Shown here: piece by piece, positions 34,417-46,700 of the stretch
Layout: each line of letters begins with the position of its first letter
Numbering within the stretch: position 1 is the first letter of the stretch
Position numbers and translations under genes: made by a program
The notes under the pieces: generated by a model
Database searches by the model: none
What the model saw: the letters and a program-made list of their open reading frames with translations, nothing else
What the model was told of the DNA's origin: nothing
Source: Xanthoparmelia taractica
Lineage: Eukaryota; Ascomycota; Lecanoromycetes; Lecanorales; Parmeliaceae
DNA length: 64,000 bases
Direction of reading: 5' to 3'
Assembly (NCBI GenBank): GCA_033085395.1
Contig: JANQBS010000090.1
Location: 1-64,000, forward strand

Positions 34417-35327
34417 TTAAGCACGCCAAAACTCGATCGCCTCCTTTAGTCTAATCTCCTCGGATTCAGGAGCGCTTATAACCTCAAATTCATCTCCACG
34501 AGCGACCCATACAACTCTCAAGTCCGTATTATCACGGGAGAAATGCCTTGGCAGCTTCATTTTCTTAATCGCAACCACTCTTGCTCGTGGAATATCCCCT
34601 GCCAGTACAGCAGCAACAATATCCTTGTCGAAAATAGCAATTTCTTCCATCCTGCGCGCTCTTCTTGGGAAGGACGGTTCCATAGGGTCTAGCACCAACC
34701 GAATCCTGGTAGACCAACCGCTAAAGAAGCCATTTGATGGGATGAGTCCGACCTTGCCGTCGTCTCTGACGTAGCGCTCTACTGGTGGTGGTGAGGGTGT
34801 GGCGGCATTCATTATCCTCTCTAACCACAAGAATTTTCCACTTCCTCTGGTTGGACCAGCTTCCTGGGGTCCACTTGCTGAATCCATCGCGTCATTTAGC
34901 CTCCTACTGGTATCCATCGCTCTGGAAAGGTCTGGCCTGTTTCTTTGGCCGTTCGTCATAAAGTCCGTCAAGAACTCTGCAGACTCGTTGTGTGAAGAGA
35001 GGCCGAGGTCATTCTAATGTCGAAAGGAAATATTCTATATACCAAAATCAAGCAAACTTCCCGAAATACTGCAACGCCACGTATTTGGATGGACGTCATG
35101 TCTGCCAGTTCACTAAGGTTGAGATCTTGTATCGCGGTTGGCGGAAAGTCGTTTGTAAGTCCCCCCGCCGTTTGCAGCAATCCAATTGGTAACGAACAAT
35201 CGATAATAGCTGCACTGATGCCACATCCTCGTGTTGTTGATAATATCCCACAATGCAGATAAGGCCCAGGTTTCTTCCGATGGCTCTGCTTCAGCAGTAA
35301 GATCCAGTAGCAGTTGCTTGGCAACAT
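34417..35327 (-). CDS. Uncharacterised protein, two exons (tentative N-terminus)
   Basis: The main exon (35013-34417) encodes about 199 codons with good protein character: NDLGLSSHNESAEFLTDF at its start, then KFLWLERIMNAATPSPPPVE, a W-containing middle and a C-terminus ending IRLKEAIEFWRA. A 56-nt intron (35014-35069; GTATTT donor, CATTAG acceptor) joins it in phase to an upstream frame with DFPPTAIQDLNLSELADM. The ATG at 35327 opens that frame and would give 284 aa, but the first 40 residues look less natural and a further exon may replace them. The domain is not recognised. If the intron were wrong, an ATG at 34959 would give a 180-aa protein. Confidence 0.42.
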
Positions 35328-36063
35328 ATGACTTAGAACCTTTGCCTAGCGGTCCACAGGACTGTCAACAGTACAAGGTCTTCAACGAGAGGTTGTCCCG
35401 GCAAATTTATTGATGCAATGTGAGGCTTTGGAAGAGAGCAGATGGCTAATGACAGGTGCACAAGCAGCAGAATAATGTAGTAATGCGCATACAAATATAA
35501 CAGCCTCGTACATAGAGATAGGACGTTAGCCGGTGCTGCCGGTGCCAGTGAGCGGGTGCCGACGAGCAAAACAAAGCTCTCATAGGCAGTCTTTGATGCA
35601 CAGTCATTTTGACCGGCCTTCACCAGCTTTGTTACACTAAGGGAAGTCACGCTCTTGCCATACAGCATGCTCACCATTCACATCTGTCTCTTTGTGAGGT
35701 AGTCACTACCGGAAAAGGGGCGAAGATACTCACTGCCTCTATTGTTAGGGCAGCAAGCCGGCCTTATTCACTCGTCAACACAGTATTAGCCATATTATTG
35801 CCACGTGACATCTGTATTTAAGCCCCTGGGAGGACATCCTTGCTTTCAAAACACTCAATATCCTGATCTGTGCCAACAATGACCAAACAAAAAGCAGAAG
35901 ATGGAGTAGCGGTCATTTCTAGGACAAGAGGGCAAGGGATAGAAGATAATGGAACTGCATCTATGAGGCAAAATCGCTGGACTGCTCTCGTACATGCCGC
36001 CATAGGGGCCATGCAAGTTTCCACTAATACACCTTGAATTCACGCTCGCTGACTCTCACTCAG
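35328..36063. other. Intergenic, possible 5' exon of the next gene
   Basis: Between divergent genes. An ATG at 35879 opens a 46-codon frame (MTKQKAEDG...) just before a good intron end (CTGAC branch, CTCACTCAG at 36063). None of its GT donors gives the phase the next exon needs, so it is not annotated as coding. Confidence 0.4.
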
Positions 36064-36718
36064 AAATACTAGAGATTCGCCATTACTACGTTTACCCGCC
36101 GAGCTTCGGATCCAGATCTACGGCTATGTACTTGGCTACAAGTACATCTATCCCAAGGGTCCTCGGCGCTTTCGCAAACCCGACACATGGCAACCTTGGC
36201 TAGTATGCGACTGTGACGGTGCACGAGATAGTAAGAGCCATTCTCGGACCCAAGCTTGCTTTTCAAAACCACTGCACCTTGGCTTGCTCTCTACCTGCCG
36301 CCAAACCTACTCCGAGGCGTCTCCGGTTTTCTGGTCCACCAACATCTTCTGTTTTGAAGACAACTGGGTCCTGTCACGGACCCTTGACTCGCTGATGCCG
36401 GGCTATGCATCGAAGATTGAAAGACTTCGCCTCGACATGACTCATATGGTCCGATACAAAAGATGGCAAGCCGGTCTCGACGTCAACTTGACAGCTTTGA
36501 GAGGCCTGCGACAGATACAACTTTGCACTCATACCGATCAGGGGCTCGATGCTTTGGGGTTCAGGGATCGAGTACGGAGGTCTATGCTGACAAAGGCGGT
36601 CATGGAGCTGTTTGCCATTCGACACTGTCTAGCAATCATCGTTATTAGGAACGGACATATTTATGCCCGACTTGACCGTGAATCCAAGGTAGAAAAAGAA
36701 TTCCTTGAGAATGTTTAG
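36064..36718 (+). CDS. DUF7730-like (F-box-related) protein, 5' exon not resolved
   Basis: A continuous frame reads RDSPLLRLPAELRIQIYGYV near its start, the classic opening of the fungal DUF7730 domain. It then contains LLSTCRQTYSEASPVFWSTN and FCFEDNWVL, and ends at 36718 with KEFLENV. The core therefore matches the family, which is common in filamentous ascomycetes and of unknown function; some members are described as F-box-like. There is no ATG before the conserved start, and an acceptor (CTCACTCAG, with CTGAC 15 bases upstream) sits right there. The true gene must begin in an upstream exon with phase 2. At about 217 residues this exon lies within the usual range for the domain. Confidence 0.65.
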
Positions 36719-38893
36719 GGGAATGTTCGTCAATGAATGATGTGCAAGCGAGCGATGTGTTAAGCAAAGAGCTCTGGATGAATGATCTGCGACGGACCAA
36801 CCTGACGGAGGACATCGAGAGTGCATTCACAAATTTTTCGTCACCGGCAGCTCCAGTGAAGGCCAAAGACCTTTGTGATATGAAACAGGATGGATTCACT
36901 GGCAAGCCCAGTTAGGTCTGACACAGCACTTTAGATTTGAGATTCTACTTCGATAAGCATGCCATGGTTATGACACATTCAATTTCCGCCAGTCATACGT
37001 AAAAGGCGGTGATCCATGGGCAGATCATCATATGTCTTCAAAGATATCAAACATAATATACCGTCTTTCCTGACTGCCTCCTCTCACACTGCCCGTCTTA
37101 ATAGCATAGCCACTCCTCACCCAGGCCTTTACCGAACAAACGGCGGCATTGATTATTAAAGACCGCTACTGTTCGCAAACGTAGCATTGAGATGCATCCA
37201 ATTACCCCATTTTAGCTGTTCCAGTTTTTGACACTGCACCCAAGCTCTTCAACACAACTCACCTTGTCGTCAACAAACAGACCAGCGCCGAGTCATTTCC
37301 CTCCTACCACGCCAATCATACCTTCTCCACCGCGTCTCTGGCCCTCCACGCATTTCCTATTCCCACTCCCCTTCCTCCTCACTCCTCCCTTCCAGCCTCC
37401 CACAACTCCAAACATCCGACGCACAAGACTACCAATCCAAGCCGTCAACACCGTACAGAAATCTCGCCTTAACCGAACCTAACCTCCACCACCTCCGCCC
37501 CTTTTTCCCCCCAACACCACATATACACATATACATCCATAAACCCCCACATCAACAATCGATACCTGAGCACCACCCCCTGCATCAAACCTCATCAAAC
37601 CCCATCAGTCCCCGTCCAATCCCGTATCACCCATACTCACCAAAATCCCTCCAACCACCATCCACCCATAAAACCCTCACCCCTCTCTCCCTCTTTCTCA
37701 CTCTCAATCACATACGACACGAAAGCTTCCATCAAGAAACCCTATACCCCCGCCAGCCCGTCACAGCTAACAGCAGCATCGCCGCATACCTAGACAATAT
37801 TCGGGTTAATGTGGGCAACTGTCTGAGCTGTGCGCGGAAATTGTGGGCAGGGAGGATACTGCGGTTGCGAGGGTGGGTTTTATGGTAGACTGGGCGGGGG
37901 GTGGGGTTTATGAAGGGGGTTGGGGATAGGGAAAGTGAGGGAGGGGTTGTGGGAAGGGAGTTTTGGGGAAGGGTGCTGGAATGGGAGGGGAAAAAGATGG
38001 GGGTGTGGGTGGAGTGTGTTGGATGGACAAGACTTGGGCGTGGGTTCAGTGATCAATGCTGGATCCCAGGTGTTAGGAATGAAGGTACAGATAGTAAGGC
38101 TTGCGTATAGCGACCGCAAGCTTGATTTCCCAAACACTGTACCCTCAACTCCTTAATGCTACCACCGTACTGGTACACGGAGCTAAGACTTATGCCAGAG
38201 GCGGCTAGGCCAGGTTTTTGCCTCATCCGCTCGCTGAGGGCGGCGAATGGATTGGCAGGAGCGGATGTCAGCCTCAGTCCCGTATTCTCCCGTGATGGAG
38301 GGACTGTTGCATGTGACGTCGTATACTCTTGCCATGACAGCCTTGCCCAAGAGAGTCGCCGTTCTGCAACAATCGTCGTGATGGCAGCTCTGGAGAAGGA
38401 GAATTCGCTATTGACGTATGAAGGGGCTGTTGTGGGACGAAAATAAAAGATCAGCTTCAGTGCCTGCAATCTCAACCTATGTCCTACAGAGTTGCAGCGC
38501 GCAGCATCAAATATTGATCGCACAACTCATAGTCAAATCGAAAACAAATACGGGCCGGAAATATCTTCATTGCTTTCAAATGTCTGTCAATGGTTCTGCC
38601 GTTATATAAGAGAGTCTGCCGTTACACAAAAGAGTGACTGTCAATGCCCCAAGGTAAGCCATCACCTAACCATTCCTAAACAAGATGAAATGTGGAAAGG
38701 ACAGTGGTGATGCCAACATCGAAAAAAGGAAAACGCAAGTCACTCAAAGAATTTGATGCCCCTGGCACCAAAGATAGATAATATGCACGTTCTCCTCTCC
38801 TCCTGCACCAAAAATGTCTCGTTCTCTTTCTTTCCTCTCCAGCATGCCTCTGCCAAGTTTCTTGAGTTACCGTAGCACCTATTACCGTAGCAC
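36719..38893. other. Intergenic, no gene recognised
   Basis: A strongly C-rich, G-poor stretch at about 37230-37760 is followed by a G-rich one at about 37850-38010, giving a sharp strand-skew switch. Frames over it are proline- or glycine-rich artefacts. Nothing else seen. Confidence 0.5.
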
Positions 38894-39643
38894 CTAGTTC
38901 CCCAACGCACCGAGGCTGCGGGATCCTGGTGCTTCGGCGTGGGACGAAGCTGGAGCCGGTTTGAGAGTGCGGACGACCTGGCGAGGAACCATTTGTCCTC
39001 GGTGCATCTTCCTGCAGTGGTCCGTGAGCTTATCCTTGCGAGTGAAGCCGTTGCCTTCTCCATGGTACTTGCATTCGATCACAGAGCACTCGAATGTGGC
39101 GGGGTTGTTGCAGTGTTTGGCGGTGGTGTGGCGGTAGAGGTCCATCCAACGCTTTGTGCTGAAGCGGCAATTTTTAACCGGACAGTAGAAGGGGGATTCA
39201 TCAATCTTCCGATCTTGCTTGTAATGGCTCTTCTCATGCCTACAAAGCGTATCTGGAGTGTAGTATTCGCAAATGTAGTCGCAGCCTTCAAAACGACAAT
39301 GAAATCGGTCATTATCCCAAGATTGTGGATAACCTATTTGCAAACACACAATACAGGCACAGTTCTTGCTATTATTGCTTGATGACGCTTGACCAGAGCT
39401 TAGAGCGTCGGAACCATCTTGTGCTGGTGTAAGGGCGGTGGTGACCTGATCAGTATCTTCATTGGGCCTGTTGGCACTGCAGCCTGGTACCACTTCTGCT
39501 GGAGCCTGCGGATTTCTTTGTGCCCTCTGGTCAGCCAATAAAAAAAAAAGTGCTCACCCCTCCTGGCCCCCTGCGGCATCATGCGCGGGCGGTAGGACAT
39601 CGGCCCAATTGATGACAGGGTCGAAATCGAAAGGGTAGTCCAT
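38894..39643 (-). CDS. C2H2 zinc-finger protein, paralogue 1 of 3
   Basis: Exon 1 (39643-39558) encodes MDYPFDFDPVINWADVL...GGQEG; exon 2 (39524-38894) the rest, 238 aa in all. The first intron would be only 33 nt (39525-39557): GTGAGC donor, poly-T, ATTGGCTGAC, then an AG. The zinc region starts with a C-x-C-x2-C cluster (CACIVC). Three fingers follow: FHCRFEGC...CRHEKSH, FYCPVKNC...LYRHTTAKH and FECSVIEC...DHCRKMH, the last with the GFTRKDKL motif. The same order and spacing recur in the two genes at 51.6 and 53.2 kb. It should be a nuclear nucleic-acid-binding protein; targets are unknown. If the tiny intron is not spliced, translation would have to start inside exon 2. Confidence 0.75.
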
Positions 39644-40270
39644 TGTGGAGTCTATGCTGGTTTCGGCAGGTGAACGCCCTTTCGCTTACAGGATTAGGGT
39701 CGGGATGCGTTGGCGGTGGCCCCACTTTGGACGAGGCTGAAAATAGATGGAAAAGCTAGTAGCCAATGAGAGCTGCTGACGGGAGGGATATGGTGCGCAA
39801 AAGTCGGGAAAAAAGGGTGAGGGAAGGCGTTGCTTATGTAGACTTGCTCTACACCCCTGGTCAGTAGAGAAAGGGCGTCACGGAATAGGAGGAGGGTAGC
39901 TTGGTGTTAGCTTATGTATGGTACTCGATCCTAATTGGTCTTATTGTTATGCGGTTCCTGCTACCAGCAGTGTCATAATGCAAGACACCTAACGGATCCA
40001 GGTCTGTTTGAAAGGGCAGAGCTTGGCTTTCTACGGTTGCGTCCTTCAATATCATCAGCGTCCTGGCCGTAGTATTCTGATTGATCGTTGACAGATTTGA
40101 GAATCAATCACACCACTGTCACTGACATAGACCAAAAGAAATGATATGGTAGCAATGAAGATATGATTGTAGCAACTCTACATGGTTGCAAGAAGGAATA
40201 CAATCGCCGAGCTCCGACGCCTGAGGAGCATGCAGATGGATCGCCTCCCGTTCAAATATCCTGATATTGG
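39644..40270. other. Intergenic, nothing seen
   Basis: Promoter of C2H2 paralogue 1 and 3' flank of nop1. No repeat or coding signal recognised. Confidence 0.5.
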
Positions 40271-41577
40271 TCAAGTCATAGAGCGCACATATCTACCAGT
40301 CACAATGCAATGATCTGTCACACCGTGTCAGTCTAATCCCAAGCCATAAAAAGCGGTACTCACCCCTCTCAAAAGGCTCCAATGTCAATTGTTCAAATGG
40401 CTTGATCCTCTCTTCCTTCATCTTCTGAACTTCTCTTGCGAACACCGCTTCTGGGGCTGCCGTACTGTCGATGCAGTTGGCCTTGACCGAGACCACCACT
40501 CCCCCTCCTACCTTCAGGTATAGATGTGCATTCAGTCCAACTATCCTGGCCTGGTCAGGCTGCGCCACGTCGGCAAATATGACATCCACCATTGATACTA
40601 GCATGCGGTAGCGGAGAGGGTGTCGGGCGTCTTCAATAATCGGAATGACGTTTGTACGGTGCGTTGCCATGTTGATCAGATCTCTACCCGAGCGGTGGGA
40701 GAATTCGACCGCAAAGACCGTGCCTGTAGGGCCAACAATATCGGCAACGTGAGAGACGGATGTGCCGCTTGCTGCTCCCAAATAAAGGACCTTCGCACCT
40801 GGTCGGACACTTATCGTATACATTAGAAACTGAAAACTTCAACGAGTCACGGAAGCATTACTCACAAGATCTCATCAAGACCTCCAAGGATACCGGCGGC
40901 AAGCTGTATATCGTTATTATGGCTTCTTGTTTTGCTGACAGCGCTCATACCTTGGAGCGAAACGGATTCCAGACGCGGTATTCTGTCTTGGTGGCTGGCG
41001 CAGCGTCGCCGTTTGTGAGACCTGTTATCGCGCTAGATTCCACTGAGATTCTCTTCTCCCCGTACACTGACTCTCCCGGTGTGAGATTCTTGGTTACCAG
41101 CATGTCTTCCTTTCCACGAGCGACGAAGACTCCCGGATGCCTATGTGGTTCCTGTATAACCCTTGAGCTCTTCTCTGATAGGGGAAAGCCTGTAGACGTA
41201 CGATAATGGTCTTTGCGCCTCCTTTCGCACCGAATTTGCTTCCTCCCCTTGCACCTCCACGGCCGCCTCCTCGAGGTGCGCCACGACCTCTGGGTGCTCC
41301 TCGCCCTCCACCTCTACCTCCTCGGTCGCCGAACCCACCTAAGGAGAATGCTTTAGCAAAAAATCCCTGAACACCGCGCTGCCGTCCAAAGAAGGGCATT
41401 TATAGTGAAATGCCCATCGAATAGCGCAACGGCGCTAGCAGGCCCAGGGACTATTGGAGGTGACCAACCTCTACTCCCACCGCGAGGTGCACCACCTCGG
41501 CCTCCACGAAAGCCACCTCGATCCCCTCCTCTCGATCCTCCACGGTCTCCACCGCGACCTCTGGGTGTAAATGCCAT
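40271..41577 (-). CDS. nop1: Fibrillarin, rRNA 2'-O-methyltransferase of box C/D snoRNPs
   Basis: Six exons (41577-41469, 41338-41202, 41151-40951, 40903-40866, 40809-40364, 40314-40271) join in phase to 324 aa; introns are 130, 50, 47, 56, 49 nt. Residues 1-80 are the glycine-arginine-rich domain, split by the first intron. The catalytic domain follows with EPHRHPGVFVARGKED, NLTPGESVYGEKRISVE, the SAM-binding loop GAASGTS (173-179), VEFSHRSGRDL, IIEDARHP, DVIFADVAQPDQARI and KANCIDSTAAPE. The last tiny exon restores the usual end, EPFERDHCIV...GRY. All catalytic landmarks are intact, so I expect a functional nucleolar enzyme that methylates pre-rRNA and histone H2A glutamine. It is transcribed away from rpl17 with about 430 bp between the start codons. 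Confidence 0.96.
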
Positions 41578-42007
41578 AGTTTTGTAGATTCGCGGATGTT
41601 TGTGATTTATGAGGGTAGCGTATGCTTTTGAGAGAGATTTGTGTTGGTTGTAGTATTCTATTCCAGATTCTGGAAATTGCAATTTTTTTGGCTATGAGAT
41701 CCAGCAAGTGAACCTCGATTCCGCGGCGCAGAAACTTGGTTAGTACGCTTGAACTTCAGGAGAGGTGCTCATTAATCGTAGGAAACGTATCTCGCGCCAT
41801 GTCGCAGGCTCTGTAAAATACTCTGTAGGAATTGGAATTTGTGGAGAGCTCCAAGCAAAAGTTCGCGGACGATCATTTTCAAGATCGGCTAGCCCCTAGA
41901 TAGGTTAGCGGCACACAAATGCTAAGCGACTTTGAATTTTGGGAATCGTCAACGACCGCTACTACAGCAGGACAACCATCAACGACAGCAGTCAAGGCAA
42001 AATCAAG
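41578..42007. promoter_or_regulatory. Divergent promoter between nop1 and rpl17
   Basis: 430 bp separate the ATGs of fibrillarin and ribosomal protein L17, which point away from each other. All initiation signals of both genes probably lie here. I could not identify a specific factor site with confidence. Co-regulation by growth signals is inferred from the functions. Confidence 0.6.
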
Positions 42008-42959
42008 ATGGTAAGCTGCTACTCCTTCTAAGCCTAAGATCCTACCATGGATCTTGAATACCTTAAGGATACCAAGCACCGCCGAATCGCTTACTCTCAA
42101 TCCCACACCTCTACCATCCTCAATCCCTCATGTCTTGTACGCCAGCTAACCCGCTCCTCCTCATCTAGGTCCGCTACGCAGCCACCACGATCGAGCAAGG
42201 CAAATCCGCCCGCGCCCACGGCTCCTACCTCCGGGTTTCCTTCAAAAACACCCGCGAAACGGCTCAGGCCATCAATGGCTGGAAGCTCGAGCGCGCGCTG
42301 ACATACTTGGGCAATGTGATCGATCATAAAGAGGCGGTACCCATGAGGCGATATGCCGGTAGTACCGGGAGGACAGCGCAAGGTACGTGTGATCATAATA
42401 TAGGGACTGGCACGCGGACTGCGTTGGAGTAGAAGTTGTGTTGGAAAGGGAAGACGAGACTCTTGGGCTACGGAACTGCTTTACACGAGATGAAATGTGA
42501 TGCTGATATCGAGGCATCCCAAAGGCAAACAATTCGGCGTCTCCAAAGCCCGCTGGCCCAAAAAGTCCGCCGAGTTCCTCCTCAGCCTCCTCAAAAACGC
42601 CGAATCAAACGCCGACACCAAAGGCCTCGACACCGGCAACCTGATCGTCAAGCACATCCAAGTCAACCAGGCACCCAAGCAGCGCCGCCGTACATACCGT
42701 GCTCATGGTCGTGTATGTAACCCCGCAGCTACTATCCACTCAAATTCTTGCACAGTGGGATTAGCCCTGGGGAAATGTTTGCTGATTTGGGTGATTACAG
42801 ATCAATCCTTACATGTCGAACCCGTGCCACATCGAGTTGATCCTGACCGAAGGTGAAGAGGTCGTGCAGAAGGGCCCCCAGGTCGCGGAGATGGAGAAGA
42901 AGAGATTGAACAGCAGGCAACGGGGCGTGAGGCTAAGGAGGGCTATCACTCAGGGATAG
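42008..42959 (+). CDS. rpl17: 60S ribosomal protein L17 (uL22)
   Basis: Four coding exons: 42008-42010, 42169-42382, 42525-42712 and 42801-42959, for 187 aa. The first coding exon is only the ATG, directly followed by a GTAAGC donor and a 158-nt intron. The protein then reads VRYAATTIEQGKSARAHGSY, RRYAGSTGRTAQ, GKQFGVSKARWPKKSAEFLL, KGLDTGNLIVKHIQVNQAPK and INPYMSNPCHIELILTEGEE, all textbook uL22 blocks including the extended loop that lines the exit tunnel. The splice joins TAQ/GKQFG and HGR/INPY are exact. Length equals the eukaryotic norm. It is divergent from nop1, so two ribosome-production genes share one promoter region. Confidence 0.97.
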
Positions 42960-43720
42960 ATTGCGGATGTTGGTGCAAGGGCAAGGTTCTGATCGTTAGC
43001 CAGCTACATAGCTTGAATTACTCCAGCCAGCTAGCTAGCAGAAGACGATGTCATCAACCTAAAATTCAGACATTAAGCACTATGTACTTTCTTCAGTCCC
43101 ACCACAGAAGAAGGTACGTATGCAACTTCATTGGAGTATGCTTCATATTGGAAAATCTATCTACCGAGGGGCTGAGCCTCGCTTGTAAAACGTATGTACA
43201 AGTATGAAGCTCTATCGTCGACAAGCGGAAAAGGACTACTCTAACATCATTCATCGTAAAGGATTCCTATCCATTCAAGTTGTGTTCAGCCTCATCGATG
43301 ACACAGCATGAAGATATGATTTTTCGAGCAATCTACATCTTCACTGATGGCCCTAATCTAGGTCCCTCTATAGTTTAGATGATGCTGCTGAACGAATAGT
43401 GCGGCTAGGTAAGTAATGCCGGATCGCGTAGAAGATGTGGGAATCGTGGAATATCCTATCGACAGGCCTTTGCGTGACAGGTTCATCGGTTTTATTGGCG
43501 TTCAAGTCGAGATCTGGAATATGGCAAGAGGTGATGGCTTATATTTGCTGGTCGTAGGGCCCGAAGCACGTTATGCGATGGGAAGCTTGTATAATGTCTA
43601 TCGACTTGTTGCAATCGCACTAATCCATCTGTTAAAACGTTGTGATGTTGAACGACCAAGGCGATCGAAAACAACATCAATGATGGCTCGGTGGTTTTGG
43701 CATGAGGTTGAAGGAGACAA
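42960..43720. other. Intergenic between convergent genes
   Basis: No gene recognised. A plus-strand frame from 43416 continues as antisense through the end of the F-box gene and shows no family motif. Confidence 0.5.
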
Positions 43721-46700
43721 TCAACACTCGATAGGGAATATCAATCTCTTGACGTGGCCACTAAAGCGACCAGATCCTCCGATGGGCTGTCCGTCCTCGA
43801 GGTTTTCCCAGCTATTCTCATTGCTCGGATTCGTCTCCATAAGGAAAGCAGCCCGAAGGACTTCCAGCTCATGGTCGTGCAACGTTGGGATGATCTGTCC
43901 CAGAAGAGGGTCATCATTACGATGCATCATAGTAGGCATCAAGTCGATGGCACGCTTGCGGAGGCACTGGGGAGGATTGTTGTTGACCTCGCCAAGGAAG
44001 GACTGGCTGAAGTCCTTCATGTTAACGAGCTTAACATAGCCGCAGGAAACGAAGTTGATACGCTCGAGTGGACCTGGATCACGCATCTCAGGAAGGTCAT
44101 GGAGGTGTTGGTAGGCGTAACGCAAGAGGTTGACGGTAGGCCCAGGCGTGATTGTGTCTATGACATCACCCCAGGAGCCGATGCGACGGGATTCAACCAT
44201 CCATCCAAAACCGTCAGACCGTGGATCTGGGGCGCTGCCCCTTTGCTGGAACAAATCGCCCACAGCAGGATCGCCGAATCGTCTTGGAGGCCCATCAGGA
44301 ACACGTAGCACACCATTTGCAAGCGGATTGGGCTCCATGTTGTCCGTGACGCCCGAGTGAGCTGTGAGCGACACTGAATCTAATGTGAGCGTGCGTAGCT
44401 TGGCTGCACGCATCTGCGCCACGAAAGTCTTGAGTGCAGGTGGCGAAATCCAGCAGTTGGTGAGGGTTAGATGCTCGACATGTGGTAGTGCAAGAATATC
44501 AGCATTGACGCTCGTAGCGGCATGGTGGTCGGAAAAGTCGGTCAGAGGCGCAGGCAAGATATGCTTATTACGCCCAAAGATTCCAACTTGTTGCTCCCCG
44601 CCACCAAAATAGCCCAGGCTCAAGGCCTTGATGCCTGGAATAACAGCGATACATGTCGCAAGAAGCTTGTGGAATTGCGTCGCAGCGCCAGACGGACGAA
44701 TATCGGGAGCTTCAACAACACCAGAATCCGATTTGAGAATATTGCGCCAGTCAGCGGAGACTTTGATGGTCAGGGTGTTTAGGTTCGGGAGAGCTCTCCA
44801 GAAATCTTCGCGTTGAAGAGCTGACAGATATCTGCTAGACAACTTGGCCACAGTGAAAGACTGCACATGTTGAAATGTATGCGAGTTGTCCGTCAAAGCC
44901 ATACAATAGCTTGAAAGAAATGCTCGTTGAGCCCATTCGGTCTCCAACAGCCACTCCTTCTGCGAAGGCGTGAGGTTGTTAGGGACCAAAGCAGCAGTAT
45001 GGAATGGGCTCTTCTCACGTCCCTGTAGTGAAGCATGATCATGAGTGTTCATATCTCCGATTGCGGAGGCCTCCGTCGCTCCGCCGTATTGAGGATTGTT
45101 GACAAGATTGATACCTTGAAAGACAAGAGGACGATCTGCTGACCCTCCTCCATATGCGTCGACAAAGTTGACACGAGGGCTCGTGGTCTTCGGTAGACCC
45201 ACACTCCATGGGTCCAGACGAGGGTTCGATGATAAACGGAGATGGGCTTCAAAGTAGCCCCACTCGTTTGGTATGAGCGGTGTCTGATTGGCGAGAATTG
45301 TATCTCCTTGAATTGCGTAATTCGTAGCAGTAGCAGGACCAAGTGAGCGTAGGATGCCGTTCCATAGAGATTGACGCTCGAGAACTTTCAAGCTCCTCTG
45401 TGTTTCTGAGACGCCAAAGATCTCGGGCTTTTCTTGAAAGAGCTGAGCATGATCAGAGATGTCCGGTCCACAAAGGTATCCAAGACCACTGTCAATGGAT
45501 ACACCAAGCTCACGGACTCCTTGAAGGTTAGAAAGTGCCGCAGACATGCACCGGAACTCGTCTGCCTTCTTTTCAAGGCCTGCGCAGAAGTCGAATCTAC
45601 TGTAGTATGGATGAGGCCATTTGTATTTGCCCCAGAATTCCGAAAAAAATTCGAATTTGCCTTTGACTGGAGGCTTCACCAATTGGTCTGTTCATGGGTT
45701 AGCCCAGGACTCGTGAGATGTCAGTGCACCGCCATAAGCTTACCTTCTTCTACATCAAACGCCATGGCAAACTTCTTAATGTGAGGGCCCCATGCTTGGA
45801 ACACCTTCATCCCGTCATGGAGGGTCTTTTCTTGTTCGGCAGGTCCGTATGTTTCTAGGAGCATAGATCAGCACGTCGGATCCAGTAAAGGTTTAGATTG
45901 GCTTTACCTTTGGCCTTTCCTTTGCCCTTGATGTCAATCTTCGTATCCAGACCAGGGCCATCATGGATCATCATGCCATAGATCTCTGGCCGGAAAGGTA
46001 CCACCACTGTATGGAAGACAGTGTTCGATGTTTTGCGCTCGAACTCTGTGTTCACCATGCGCATCTGCAACAGATCATCTCGAGAGAGATAGCCAGCGAT
46101 GTTATGGAACACCTCGAGAGGCAAGCTTTCCTTTGGCCAACCCAGCCCATTTAGTCCAAGCGGTGCTTGATAGGGTACCCTCTCCGCTGGAGACTCCTCA
46201 CCAAAAACGTGATACTGCATGCTAGGCATGCAAGGAGCGATACTGATGCAGGCTGGTACGTACGGTGCCTTCGTTCGGAATATTTTGAGAGTCGCCCAGC
46301 GCTTTTGCGCGTCAAAGCTACGTGGGAGAAGCTCAGAAGTAAAGACAAGCCGGCGTGTACGAAGGTATCTGAGTGGTGGCAGATAGGATGAGGGTCGAGG
46401 AGGTGAGGGTACGTAGTTAACTTGGCGATCCGTTTGGCGAGCAAGGGTTAGCCTCATCACTTCTAGTGCCGCCATGTCCTCGGGATTTCGTCCACTCATC
46501 GCCGCCAAAACAGGCACAAATACTGGGGCTTCAGCGCGCAAGACAGAACGTTGCTGCGGTTCGGGGGTTCCAGTACTAGCACGTCGACTATGACCTGCGG
46601 GAGCTGGAACGCATTAGCAGGGGCGCGCAAGATTGAGTTTCTTCTACTTACTTTGTGACAAGCCCGGATTCGGTGTTGTTGTGCCTTCTAGAGTCAAATC

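Noticed and set aside
35879..36018. ATG and 46-codon frame as exon 1 of the DUF7730-like gene
   Set aside because: All its GT donors are phase 0, while the downstream exon needs phase 2.
43416..44039. 207-codon frame on the plus strand
   Set aside because: Most of it is antisense to the last F-box exon; the part outside has no motif.
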